The notes beneath the pieces were generated by a model. It searched no databases. It saw only the letters and a list, made by a program, of their open reading frames with translations, and was not told the origin of the DNA. A program made the position numbers and the translations under genes. Below are positions 11,469 through 23,555 of a stretch of 64,000 nt of DNA, piece by piece (positions within the stretch are counted from its first letter, which is position 1; each line of letters starts with the position of its first letter). Source of the DNA: Cyclospora cayetanensis (lineage: Eukaryota > Apicomplexa > Conoidasida > Eucoccidiorida > Eimeriidae); NCBI RefSeq assembly GCF_002999335.1, contig NW_020312425.1, positions 1 through 64,000 of the forward strand, read 5' to 3'.

Positions 11469-13836
11469 TTACCTGGCAAGATGCGGATGCGCCTTTGCCC
11501 ATCGCACCCACTTCCTATATGCAACGTCCCAGGTCATTTCTTTTGACCGGGCGTCCCTCCTCCCAGTTTTCGTCGTGAGCGCTCTTAAGCGGTGCTCCTG
11601 TCGCCGCTGTGCCGCTGAGAACAACAGCGAATCTGCGCTGCTCAGATCTCTGCCTTCCGAGACAGGTGGACTCTCTGAGGGCCGAGGTTCCTCTTGGGCT
11701 CGCTGTAGACGGACTTCAAAGGCCATGCGTGTAGCTAGTGGTTTGTTGCAATCTTCTCGAGTCATGATGTAGTCCGCCGGAATGCGGAATGGATTTAAGG
11801 AACCTGAGATGCCTCGCAGCACGCTGCCTTGCATCTTGCATGCTTACTGCTAAACTTACTGCTACGACGCTATGATAATTTATCATAGAACAGAGAATGC
11901 TCTTCAAATGTTCTTAACGGGTAAGGTGAGGCTCCATCAACCAGGTGATTAGAACTTACCCTTTCTAGTATTCCAGGAAGCAGCTCTGCTCGCATTCTGC
12001 TGCTGAGGTTCGATATTCTTCCGGTCACGTAAATCCTCTGAATGTCCTGCAAAAAGTGCGCGGCGTCCATGACAGTCACTAAACACTTAATGCCCCTCAT
12101 ATTGTTGCTATACGGTCAGAAAGCCTCCGTACAGAGCCTACTTCTAAGATCCCGGTGAGGTCAGTGGAACCCGGCAGAAAAAACCAAACAGACGCACCAA
12201 TTGGCAGCAGTTCCTTACACCATTTCCGCTCAAAGCTGCGCTGCATGTCAAGCTCGTAAAGACCAGTGTGGGCGCATGCGTCTGGCGCGCCTTCAACACG
12301 GCCTCCGTTGCCAGTATGATTTTTCATCAGCGCCTCAGCAGCAAGCGTCTCTTCATCCAGAATTACATCAGCTCCCGTTGTGGCAAAAGGCGGCGGCCGT
12401 CTAATTGTGGTATCTTTCCGGCATCTTATATTGGGCTGCCTCCGAAAGGCGAAGACTGCGCTTAAGTCAGGGAATGAGCAGGCGGCTCCCGCTGTTGGCG
12501 CACTCTTCGGGCCCTGCACCTGGCCTGGAGGCAGCATCGATTCATCTAGAACTTTGCAGCCCGTTTCCAAATGCACAAATGTCCTGCTACTTGCTGTCTC
12601 ACTCCCCGGAAGCCTCATGTCGATCTCCACCGCCGACTTGCTCACACGTCTCGCCCGCCACTCTTTGGCACGCAGGGCGTCCAATGGCCTACTGGAGAAC
12701 TTCCCCCGGGAACCCAAAGACACCATTTCATCGGCAGTAACATCTCGCGTTTCTTCTAAGGCCAGATCGTTCTCCTTGCCGGCACATCTCTGCACCGCCA
12801 CCATGGGAAGGGCCGGACCGACTTCTCCTTGAATCAAGGGCAAGGCGGTTTTGTTCACGCAAACAGCGCCACAAGACAACTGAGTTTTGTCACCTTCTAG
12901 GACGTCAGTCGCCCCTGGACTTGCCATTCTGAACTCTTTGAAGGAAGAGCCATCATATGGGCTAGCCAATGAATGCGAATTGCAGACGTCTCCGCGTGGC
13001 GAGATGGCTGTGCCTTCTGAGGCAGCCCGGGCCCTCGAGTCCTCGGAATGCTGGAGAACGACATCCGCCGTTGCATTTCTTCCAGACCTGGGCTGCTTAT
13101 CTACCTGTGTGTCCGTCTGCAAGGTGAGGCCCAAACCAGGCGGCGGAAAATTCTTGATGAGAGCCTTTGCATAGGAGACATCTGGCAGAGGTAGGGCTCC
13201 TGCTGCTCTGTCCAAGGCAGCAACTACAGCAGACGCCTCTGGCACATGCTTATCGGGATTGTGGGTTTCTAGGTCTTGAGATACAATGTTCTGCACGTCG
13301 TCTACTACGCAAACCGCATGCCTTCGGTGGTGTGCGCTGTTTAACGCGTTTCGAACTGCGCCTTCCTCCAACATCTCTGAGCAAGAAGGGCCCGGCATGG
13401 GGTTGTCGCTACTAGCTGTGTCGATCAAATCGCGAGGAATCTGGGGCTGCTTCCCAGTCAACACTTTGCCGAAGCCCTCCGGGAGATGCGCTCCCCAGCG
13501 CCACAGGGCACGAGCAACGGGATCATCTGCATGCGCAGCTGATTCAGGAGCAGCAGCTTGTGCCTCGCGTGCCTGTGACGCAGATGTTTCTAGAGGTCCT
13601 CCTGCACTTGAAGAGCCTTTGGCTTTTGCCCTCGTGCGAAGCTCCTTCTTCAAGCGCTGCGCCTCCACCAGATTTGCTGCCTGCAGAGTGCAATCCAAAA
13701 GTGGTGCGTAGAGCCGAACAGTGTACAGCAGTTCCAAGAATGGCTGTCGAAGCACTGTAACTGCACCTCTAGAGATCTCTGCGAACGTGCGATTCTTTCT
13801 CGGTCCCACCAGGACCTGCTGGCAGGGTTTATACAT
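11469..13836 (-). CDS. long hypothetical protein, possibly the C-terminal part of the EngB gene
   Basis: The main exon runs from an ATG at 13,836 to about 12,142. In-phase splice sites then give exons 12,046-11,960 and 11,834-11,469, for a total of about 715 residues. The protein is rich in Ala, Ser, Arg and Glu. A conserved-looking, helical N-terminal part (residues about 1-70) is followed by a long region of low apparent structure, and a folded-looking end follows from about residue 490. I recognise no domain. The frame is also open upstream of the ATG back to a splice acceptor at 13,863. That acceptor can pair in phase with a donor at 13,935 at the end of the EngB domain (71-base intron). 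Since only about 100 bases separate the two, one continuous gene is at least as likely as two. The plus-strand open frames here are shadows of this exon. Confidence 0.5.
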
Positions 13837-13934
13837 TTGAAGTTTCCTAGTGGAACCCCAAAGCTACGTGACACATGAAGGCAAGCCAAAGGGCTCCTTG
13901 AGCTTGCCTTTAGCCTGAGACGCCCCAGGACCAC

Positions 13935-16401
13935 CTCCTTAGAGAGTCGCAGTTTGTCGATTTCCGCGCGTAGAGGGTCCAAGCCTCTGTGGCGCAGAGC
14001 GCTAACGGCAAGAGGCGGTCCCGCGCAGCCCTTGAACCTCCTCTGCTCCTCTCCCACCTAAACGCCAACCAGGTATCCCATGCAGCACTGCATTTAGAGC
14101 CAAGAGCCAGCTTCAGCCATATTCAGGGATGTGCTACCAAGTAAGTCCATCTCGGTAGAGATACATCGTTGGGTAGCGAAAAACCTTAAATTCAAAGACC
14201 AGTCTAACATTCGTCGGCGGCGCACTCACAATCTGAAGAACCTTGATTAGGAACTTTTGTTCCGGCAGATCCGCCTTTGTCAAAACGAGCTGAAAGGGGA
14301 TGCGGTGGCGCTCAAAGAACGCAAGCAGGCACAGGTCGCTTTCCCTTAGGCCCCAACGCGCATCCACAAGGAGAAACACGCGCTTCAGATTCCTGCAGAC
14401 CCACAAGGCCAACAGCATGAGGAGAGCCAACTGTGATAGTAGCAGCAGTGACGTTATTGTGCCTAAGAAGGCCTGAAACCTGTCAAGGGAGAGAAAGCCG
14501 ATCCCAAGAGGACAACGCCTGCTCCTTCAAATGGCTGAGCTATGTGGGTTCCTTGCTACATGCTACAATATCAAGAACCCTCGAAAACGCCGTATACATC
14601 ATCTGGACTTGTGGCTACTACAGGAACAAGGATGATTGCAAAGACTCACGGGCGGGTCTTGAGATAAAAAAGAGACATCTCCGTCCACTGGAGACGCTTA
14701 GACGGTTCGGCCTCGGCATAGCCATAGCCAGGGAGGTCCACAAGACAGAGAGAGCAAGGTGACCCTGCCTAACGTCCGCAGAAATGCCAAATTGCAGGAA
14801 TCCGCTTAGTGGTGCGCAGAGCATCACTGTGTAGAGCGAGGTGACATGTAAATCCTAAACATTCCGTCGACGTGAGCACGATTACCCATAATGCAATCAG
14901 GGCGGATTTTTATAGCAATTGAACGCTTGTGTACGCAAGCAGACCGGCGTGCTAAAGCACAGCGGACTTACCTTAAAAAAGAACAGTTCCTGTGTGCTTC
15001 CTGGACGCTTCGAGACCCCCGCCGTGCCGCTGCGGCCGCAGAGCTCATTGATCAACGTGCTCTTTCCCGCATTGGACCGGCCAGCGAATGCCACCTAATC
15101 CCATCACAAGACATCTTGTTGGTAAAACCCGTATGCGCGGCTTTCTTCAGATGGGCTCCCCCTATCCCCCCCAAAACCTCTCACTAAGCATTCGAGGTGT
15201 CAAAAAGCCCTTTTACTGACGCCCCTCCACATGGGGGCTATCTTGATTCCTTCAGGTTCAAACGCTCCCTATCTTGTCCTCGCTCTATCTTTCCCCATGT
15301 TCCTGGCAGCCATGTCTACTTGGTAAAGTACGCTGGCATTTTGCATTGTGCTCTGATACAATGTCCCTAACCCTGCCGTAAAAGTTCTCTCTTACGAAAT
15401 TCACTCGGCATTTATGCAGGATAAAAACCCATATTCTTAGGAGCCACATCCCTACAGAGAAAAGCTTCCTATGTGGTCTGCAGAGGGGGGCCCTGAACGA
15501 AGATTATGAGAAGTTGGGCACGTCTTCTCTTATTGCTACTGTCTTTACCACAGCTAGCACCAAGGACTATCCCGTGAAATCCGGAGAGCATTTTCCTACG
15601 CTGTTGCAGCACACCTCAGGATATAGGGGCGGGGGCAGCGCCTGGGCCGTAAGGGCTTTCGCCCACAGGTGCAACCGCGGCTTAAGCTGGTGCAGAAACA
15701 ATGGACAGCGTGCGGAAACTGATTTGGGATCTCCTGCATAGAGGACATGCACATAGCGATCAGATTGGTGGCTCCATGAGCTCAGTGACCCGTTATAGAT
15801 AGGGACGTCGAACCATGTTGTGTGGAAACACAGCACTCCCCCTTATGGGGCCTTACCCACCTCTTTTTAACAGACGCTGAGCCTGCTGACAGCGGGGCCT
15901 TCCTAGGCCCTGGGATAAGACGTCGCGCTGGAATTTGGGGTCAAGTCGCTTGATGGCTTGTATTTTTCGCCTCAGGGGAACGCGCTGCACGAGGGTCTCC
16001 TCCTTAGCAGGGTTCCCCCCTTCTGAAGAGGCCAGGGGGCCTTGTGAAGGCCTCAGGGTTGCCATCATCTTGCGTCCACTCCAGATCTCACAGAGCCCAG
16101 GAGCGAGCAACTGGGGATCTTTGCCCGCTTTCTCACCGGCAATAAGTAAGGCTGTCGAGCTCTCTGTCCATCCCTTCAAGCCACCATTGACCCAGAGAAG
16201 GACAGTGTTGCCTTTTGATCTGAATGTACTAGGGGCTAGGGCGTGGCTCTGGAGGCTTTGCACTGTGAGGAGGGGATCTGGAATATGGTAGCCTTGGGTA
16301 GGGAGCGGGGGTGGGCCCCGCAGCGCCGGGGGAAAGAGGCTCCACACACCTCGCGCCAGCATCTTGAATGCGCAAGAAGGGGCTCCTAAAATTCCAGCCA
16401 T
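13935..16401 (-). CDS. EngB/YsxC-type ribosome-biogenesis GTPase
   Basis: EngB-family GTPases bind the large ribosomal subunit during assembly; in eukaryotes they act in organelles. Exons with matching phases: 16401-15861, 15733-15615, 15094-14972, 14768-14650, 14479-14230, and 14057 to at least 13935. Motifs fall in order: [15 protein letters not shown] (G1, residues about 219-233, split by an intron exactly before VAFAG), GSTQ (G2), DLPGYGYA (G3, about 272-279), TKAD (G4, about 368-371) and VSAL (G5, about 402-405). The roughly 200 residues before G1 are not part of the family core and may contain an organelle-targeting leader. A first exon upstream of 16,401 cannot be excluded. The last exon is open to 13,650 in its own frame but more likely splices at 13,935 into the following long reading frame. 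Mitochondrion or apicoplast is the likely site. Confidence 0.85.
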
Positions 16402-17654
16402 TTGCGCCAAAGAAATACGTTATATCGTAGAAGCATCGGGACAACCGAAGGAGAAAAGTGTAAGGACCTCTTCGTTGCCACGCGCTTTCTGCAACAGAAG
16501 AGCAGAGGGAGCTGCAAAAAGACAGGCGGGGCCCTTAGGAAACCCTAGTCTCCAAACCACAGAGCAGAAGTGGCTTGAAGACGCGTTACCTGAAGGCCTC
16601 ATTTGACTGGACAGAACCCTGAAAGGCACCTGGCCTTGAAACTTTGAGAGAGGACCATTGGCCGTAGAGCTGCACTAAGGAGAAGCCAACAGGATCACGT
16701 AACGCTGATAAAATTTGGGGTGTTTGTGGCTGGAGAAAAGGGAAGCATCGTCGTGTTGGGTTTTGGGGCCCTTGGGGGGCCCTCCTTGCCGGGGGGCCTC
16801 AGGGCATCCCATCCGATGGCACTTTACTCGCAGGTATGGAAGATCGTGAAGCACTTGTTGAAACGCATCCACAAAAACCTTTTAAACCTGTGTTCTGCAC
16901 AGACTATTTGGTAACTCCTCTTAATGGTCGTGGTATGTCTCAACGTACCCTCTTGCCTGCCTGCCGATCCGCTGTCTTCGAAGAATTAGTCTCTTCAATG
17001 CTCATATTTCCGCGTTCCTCTATAGGTTCCGGTCACCTCTGTAGGTTCCGGTCAGAGAAGACAATTGTTTGCTCTCATTGCCATTTAGGTAACTGCAATG
17101 TGTGTGATCCAAGTCTTCCTGGCCAGTTGCTCTCGTGACGCCTTATCAATTGCAACTCACGTCTGCGGAACTCTGCGGAGAGACCCTGCACCAACCCCAC
17201 AGTCTGAACGTATACGATACGTGGGAACATACCCCCAAATTACTCGATTGTCCTCCCCTACCCCAAGCCCACGGGGTTGTGGGGCGAATCGTGCGAGAAT
17301 AGCCCGGGTTATGAACCCACAGAAAAGCCGAGTGAGCACGTGACCCTTACAAAAGGGCCTCTGTGCCGAGTCGGAAGGCAGAATAAAACCGGAAATGTAC
17401 CTAAGGTGTGCAAGGCGTCTCAGTCAGGGCATACGGAGAAGGAATGCGTCTACTATCGACAAGTATCCCCCCCTACCCCCCCGAGGCCAGTTTCTGTAGT
17501 AGCTGGTGATTATTTATTTCCTCGGACTTTGATGCCAAAATCCATCCTCAATATCGCTCTACTATTGACTTTCGCATACAGGTAGGACTCTTTAGTTTGT
17601 TGTAGTATGTATTGATGGAACATTACAGTTCGAATTGTCTTGCACTCGGCGCTT
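16402..17654. other. intergenic, upstream of EngB
   Basis: This is the region between the first modelled EngB exon and the LTR-like copy C. It should contain the EngB promoter and 5' leader. G- and C-runs occur (for example near 16,760-16,800 and 17,464-17,480). Open frames on both strands are short and show no domain. No RNA gene was recognised. Confidence 0.4.
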
Positions 17655-18105
17655 AACTGGAAGGCTATGCTACACTGAAAATTTCTACTGCACTAGCTAC
17701 ATTTAAGTGAAAACTGGAAAACCAGTTCACGAATTAGCTTAGTTGCTCGAAAATACGCAATGCTGTGAGCGCGTAGGCTAGGTGCTATGTGCAACTACCC
17801 GTGAATTTTCGTAGTGTGTAGAGGATGCAACTACATGCATCCCAACTGTCTCCTTCATTCATATGGGAACTCTTAGGAGAGCCAATAGATGAAGGAGGGA
17901 GGACTTTGAGAAACACTCAATAACTTTATTAGGGTTGTCTTGAGTGTGGAGCTGAGTGTCGCCCTAGGGGGTCCTTTGATGAAGCATCACAGTGAAGAAT
18001 AATTAGAAGCAGCAGTGCTGTGCCGGAGAAAGGTGATTGTGGCAGGTTGGAAGACTTCTATCAACCATTGATAGTGCGGTGAAGTCTGTTTGGTGGCCCC
18101 AAAAA
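17655..18105 (+). repeat. LTR-like repeat, copy C
   Basis: This matches copy B and, in parts, copies A and D. Shared blocks are GGCTATGCTACACTGAAAAT near 17,664, GTGCAACTACCCGTGAATTTT near 17,790, TTTGAGAAACACTCAATAACTTT near 17,906, GGAGCTGAGTGTCGCCCTAGGG near 17,948 and TGGTGGCCCCA at 18,091-18,101. About 100 bases are inserted between the last two compared with the other copies. Its position about 5.9 kb upstream of copy B, in the same orientation, fits the 5' LTR of relic 2. Confidence 0.45.
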
Positions 18106-21070
18106 TACACCTACAAACATTACCCGAGAAGATGGAACTGCCTTGCCCTCCCTAGCCACAGGAGGAGGCCGGACGCAAGAAATGATCAACCAAGACACGT
18201 CTTGCCTTTGCTGCTTCTCATGAATGTTCTATATCAATGTTGGCCTGTTAAGCATCAAATTGACGACCGGCGCGCGAGTACTGTGAACGTTTCTGAGCTA
18301 CGCCTGGTGATGGGGAGTCATGCGCGCATCACTACGAGTTGGCCACCCTGTGCTCAAATCTGTAAGCATGCTGGATCACAGGCAGCCTGCCTCTTGAGAG
18401 ATCCCAGTTCTGTTGTCCTAGCTGCTTAAGGCTCTCAGAAAAGCCGAATACGAAGATCATGCATACACGTGAGATAGTCAAACGCAGAGCATGGGCGGCC
18501 TTTGCTCGAGTGTTTGCATGATGCAGGCAATGCTCTTGTTGCGACCGCGATTCAGTCAAGGACACGACGAGCTACAGCAGCCTCAGCTCACGACTAGCTG
18601 GTAGTGCGTTCCTTTGTTGGAGCGTCTGCTGATTGTTGCAAGTGTCCAGCCAACCCACTAAGGCCTGTCATCGCCTGCTTGGGGAACTTCGCATGCCTAT
18701 CATCGTTAAGTCCCTATTCTAAGCGTAGTGAAAGCTCATTTATATTGATCTCATGCTCAGTTGACGGGGTCTCGGAGACTTGTGCTTCCTGCTACAAGAT
18801 CAGTGCATTTTATAATATCACGCTTGCCAGGAGCCAGAGATCCATCAAGGACGATTTGTCAGCTAACATCCTCCTAACCGCCAGATTTAACTTATCTGTC
18901 GTCAAAGATCCTACTGAATCTCCAAAGGTAAGCTCAGTAAATGCGTTTAATAGGTGCCATGTTGCTGTAAGCATCCTTGGGGAGGCTGCCGCCGCTTCGC
19001 GCGTTGCCTGGAGGCTCTCGATTGCAATAGCTCGGCAATGGCAGAAATATGTTCTAATATTTCAGGAGCCAAAAAGCTTGGCTTGGCATGGAAACATTAC
19101 CAACTAAGTCTTCATATTGGCAAAGGATCGCTTCGGGTGATCCTCAACAAGCGGTTGGTATGTCCTCTCCGGCACAGCCAGTCCCTGTTGCACTGCTGCA
19201 AGTTCCGCTGGGGATGCCTCCCCTGACAAGTTATTGTGCATGTTGGTAACAGCGCATAGGTTTTTCGTGTGAAGGAGCGACATATAGAGCTGCTCAGGAA
19301 AGTCAAATCCAGATCATTACAAACAAAGTCTCCTCTGCTGGTTGCGCGAGAGAAGCTTGCACGCGACACATCGGCCATCCATGCCATTAGAATAGCCGCT
19401 GTGCTCAATACTGGACCGCACTCTGCATCTCGTCTAGCCACAAGTGTCGCAGCAGCTGTTATATATTGTGCATGTGTCTTAGCATCCTGTGATTTTGAAA
19501 TCCAGAAAGCGACGCAACGCGCATCAACTTCATGCCAAATCAGAGTGTCGATTGCCTAGGCTTCATAAAAATCCAAGAAGCATGCCAACATCATGCGTAC
19601 CCCTGACGGGACAGTCATATCAACATCCCAGTTGATGCAGTAGATGTTAGGGCCGCATCAGCAAGTTCGGGTGTCCGCAAGTAGCATGTGCCGACGCACC
19701 GATCGCTTTCACCTAATAAGTCTCTAAATCCTCTTGATTTCCTTGCCTGACATTTTCATTTGCCTCGACCATCTGACAGTGGAGGCAGGTACATCCATTT
19801 CAAGAGTAACAGTGCCAACTAGGCTGTTTAGTTGGCACTTGTTCCTCAGTAATACCTGCGGTATTGGTGACAGACCTCGAAGCCTGTTGGATAGCATCAT
19901 GCAGCTTCACTTTATGCTCATTAAGCCTTCTCGCATCCTAAATAGCGGTTCGCGAGGATACTTCCATCTACAGACACTGGAATTCGAAGTCGGCGAGCTT
20001 CGGCCAACGGGACACCAGGTGACCGCTTGCTTTGTAGTTGACCTGCTGCTTGAGAAGAAAATTGGCTGCTTTGATTGCCTCATTCACCAGCTTCAACGCT
20101 GCCATTCCTCTGGCCTGTGCCGCTTCGCTTACTTGCAAATCGTGAGGCGAAACCCAGCAGATCAATTAGGCCTGCGTCCTTCCTGGTTGCTTCCGCGGGC
20201 TTCGTGAACAACCAGTCTGTTGTTGTCTTCATCACCTTAACGAGTTGAACCGAGAGGTTGTTTGGGCTTCCTACGAAGTCATCCCTCACTTTTACCCGTC
20301 AGGCCAAGTGCTCCGCATGCCGCTCTATACCCGTGCCAAGCTCTACCCAATTATGAGGCGTTGGTCACTACCCTCATGGATGTCCTTCGAATTCAGCGTA
20401 CATGCCTGGCGAGAAAGCTTTCATGCTGCGTTGCCACATACTCTAGTGAAAGAGTCGTGGATTGACCGACAGACCTCGTTTTCCCTTGGTGCTGGGCAAT
20501 TAGGAAAGTACCCATAGAGCTCCACAGTTTTGCGTGTCGCTCTCGGATACCCGTCTGAATGAGATTGAGTATCTCGTTGTGCATCTTAGTACCATAAGCA
20601 TCTGCACAGGCATTGAGCAGCTGGGCTTGCAAGGTCGGAAGGCTGCTCAATTACGTAGATCAACAGCTGACTTGCAACTACACTTTACACGCGCTTTCTA
20701 ATATCTTCCCATTTTACTAAGATGACAAACAGCGTTGCACACTCGCGCTCGCAAACTCGTATATGGCCGCGTGCTGCTTCGGCTTGTTAATGCCCCAGCT
20801 ACATTACAAGGGCGCGTTGATCTGATGTTTTGTCTGGATGGCTGTAGAGACAGATGATGTCTTAATATCTTGCTTGAATGTTTACGAGTACCTGCAGCTA
20901 CTGCAGCGTAAGCTTCAAATGTTGCCGCAGGTGTAGAAGGCATCTCTGATTTCTTAAGAATATTTGTGGCTCCTGGAACCTGTGTTTCCGGTGCAAGAAG
21001 AGAGCTAGATCCAAATAGTTAAAGCACGTGAAGCATGGCAATAACTTTTAGACACAATCAAGGACACTGG
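18106..21070. other. interior of relic 2 with antisense open stretches
   Basis: On the plus strand, where gag, protease and most of the reverse transcriptase should be, I find no motif. On the minus strand a run of protein-like segments appears in shifting frames. Examples are 20,943-20,698, 20,650-20,393, 20,289-20,130 (containing LIDLLGFASRFA), 20,137-19,968 (EAAQARGMAALKLVNEAIKAA), then further pieces near 19,230 and 18,990-18,860. They are Ala/Lys/Glu-rich and helical in character, with stops and frame changes between them, so a decayed antisense gene or a spliced gene is possible. No family was recognised. A perfect 11-bp inverted repeat (AGTGCCAACTA, 7-base loop) lies at 19,811-19,839. 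Confidence 0.3.
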
Positions 21071-21074
21071 TAGG

Positions 21075-22095
21075 TTGTGTGGGCCTGCGCCTAACTGTAG
21101 AAGTTTTTTACATGACTTTTATCGTATCGCTGCTCCTTTGACTTATCGATCTACGCAAACGCAGGCCGCGACAGAGAAGGATTACGGTGCACCGAAAACG
21201 CATATCGGCCACCATACAGCTCCTTCGGTAACTGCGCTGCCTTTTTGTAAGCGCCATCTGTTCCCAACACCCGATACTAACGAATGAGCAGTGGGTGCTC
21301 CTGTCTGTAAAGATGCTAGTGGCTTTGCAAAACCACCAAATTACTGTTTGTCATTACCAGTGCTTGACTGAAACCCAGCATCGGCATCTACTTCGGTAAG
21401 TAAAACTCTACGCGGTGGCGCGGAGTGCAGAAATAGTGCCAACACAACTGATATGGGTGCCAGTTTACTATCCAAACCCATCCGCAATCTTCAATGTGTC
21501 TTAGGAGAAGTGTCCAGGACTCTGATACTCCTAGAGCTGTTCGATGGCCTGACCGTCTCTTGGAGTACAGTTATACAGTGAAGGGTTTTGAGGACATCAC
21601 CAGGGTGGTCGCGGACATGCTTTTGCACCGTCCCAGCGATTCTGCAGTGCAACCGCTCTTGTCTGTGAGAATTTATGGGTTCCAGTAAAATTGCATTAGC
21701 CTGCTTCTTTCAACACCCTTGCATCCGAGATTATTGACAAAATCCAGAATTGCGAACTGATGATGCAAATTCACGTTGATGGTGGCCTGCTGTGGTTCAC
21801 AACACAGCGGGAGTGCGTGACGTTGTTACTTCGACGTATGCTCGCAATACGGCCTTGTGCCAAGTACGTGATTATGTTCTTTTAGATGATATTGCGATTA
21901 GGGCTACAGTAGCAAAGCTCTCACGGTCATTCTTGTGACCTGGAATGCGTGCCACGGTCCACGTGCATGCCCCGTCCTACCCATATTGTCAGCAGGTGAA
22001 GGCGCGCAACTCTCCCAACGTCGGCAGTCTGTAAAGCCCTCTTGTTGCAACAACAATACATATCGATGTGAGTATGAACTTATCTTGTAAAGTGA
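21075..22095 (+). mobile_element. decayed Ty3/gypsy pol, relic 2
   Basis: Broken plus-strand frames preserve the end of pol. At 21,105-21,143 FLHDFYRIAAPLT matches the reverse transcriptase connection (YRRFIPNFSxIAAPLT in intact elements). Around 21,275-21,330 a frame with one stop resembles TDAS..AVGA of RNase H, and 21,542-21,625 has RWPDRLLEYSYTV and VVADM, matching the RNase H end (RWxxxLxEYDF, VVADALSRRP). At 21,778-21,798 DGGLLW matches the start of integrase. GMRATV (21,942), a PYCQQVKA stretch (about 21,982-22,005) and DVSMNL (22,064-22,081) match the integrase finger and the start of its catalytic core (DVSMDF). Several stops and frameshifts make it non-functional. The integrase part aligns with relic 1 at about 6,005-6,120. 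Confidence 0.8.
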
Positions 22096-22099
22096 CAAA

Positions 22100-23555
22100 T
22101 ATGCGAAAGGTCAGGATAGCACCTACGTCGTTCTCGAAAGACTCAGCAAATATTGCCTATTCATTCCCTAATCCTGCATTATATCGGCTCAGGAATTCGC
22201 TCAGTTATTCTTAGTTTATGTCTGAAGCTTCAAAGGTTCATCATCATCATCCTTATGGACATTAATGAACAACTCCTTCGTGCGTTTTGAATGGGCTTTT
22301 TTGGCCTGCCCACACTTTGACCGTAAGACAACCAGCGGCAAACCACCCTGCTGCAGTAGTTGCGACGCTTGGCTCGTAAAAGACCCACGCATGGTTCTAG
22401 TTTTTCCTTGCCGAAATGGGTTTATAATGCGACGGTCCACTTGTCTACCCATCATTCTCCCTCGCTACACCTAGAAGCCTCTCTCTGATTGGAGCCTGAA
22501 CATGGCGGCCTGAGGTCAGCGGCCACACTTCGGGGCGGAGGGATTCAGGGCACGGTTGACTGGTGAGAGTTCCCTGGGGCACCAACGGTGACTAGATGAA
22601 GCGTTTCGCGGCGACGTAGCTACGATATTTGTTTTCAGGGATCAACGCTTCATAGGGTTTCCCTATAGTTTAAACGTTTTATAGGATTCTTCAAGCTGGC
22701 TTACAACTGCTTTAAAGTCAAGCCATTTTGTCGCGAACATTATGACGTAGGCGAGTGACCAATGCGATGGCGGATAGTCAAAAGGGCGTAAAACTGCTAA
22801 ACTATAGCACTAAGGGGCTGAGAGCACACTAGACAGCAGTTTCTGGTGAAATGTATGGGAAACACCAGCCTCAGTGGCTATCAGAGTAGCAGATGGGGGC
22901 TTGGATGCCCGATAGAGAGTTGGCGGCACACTTGATACACAACGCTAGTCTCCGTGAACAAGGATTCCTCAAGTTCCTGGCCACTCACCATTTTCCTGGC
23001 ATACGCCTCGCCGAGTTAGCTACCCTCATTTATGGGAAGTGCTTGAAGCGTTGCTGACTATTGCCTAAATGTGCTCTCTACCCTCAAAAATTGCGCGGCC
23101 GTAACCTTTTTTGAGGTCTTGCAGTTGCCTATGCTGAATGCTTTGGTTGAAATTGCATGAAAATACGGTTTAATGAGAAGCGAGAACACTACAGAACAGG
23201 CGTGTATTTTTATTTTTGCTACAAGTCATCTGTTTTTCGTGGTTCCCCATAGCAGGCGGCTTAGACACTTCATCCCTCCAACAGCAGAAAGCCATTGCAC
23301 ATGCGCGGTAGCGTTGGCTGGGTTTTTCGCGCTTGTTTACTAGTGCATATGTCTTTCGCTCACTCTATTTTTGCTCTAACGGTTGACGCACGAATCTGCG
23401 TTTCTTATATACACCTTTTTGCATTTCCACTCACCTAAAACGTGACAAAAGTGTGAAAAATCTTTCGGTGTACTGCACGCAGTTAGTGTGAAAAGAAGGG
23501 TACACAGCACGAGGGCCTGTATTTGGATTAGGGAACAAAAGGAATAGCGGGACAG
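22100..23555 (+). repeat. 3' interior of relic 2, repeated at 6,185-7,850
   Basis: This is the diverged direct-repeat partner of 6,185-7,850 (anchors given there). It is somewhat shorter and has lost the clear integrase C-terminal motif that remains in relic 1. No gene is supported. The small open frames at 22,216-22,474 lie over a shared block and are not conserved as intact frames between copies. Confidence 0.65.

Noticed and set aside
12201..13711. Overlapping plus-strand open frames up to 150 residues
   Set aside because: They lie opposite the long minus-strand exon 13,836-12,142 and have Pro/Ser/Arg-rich shadow composition with no domain.
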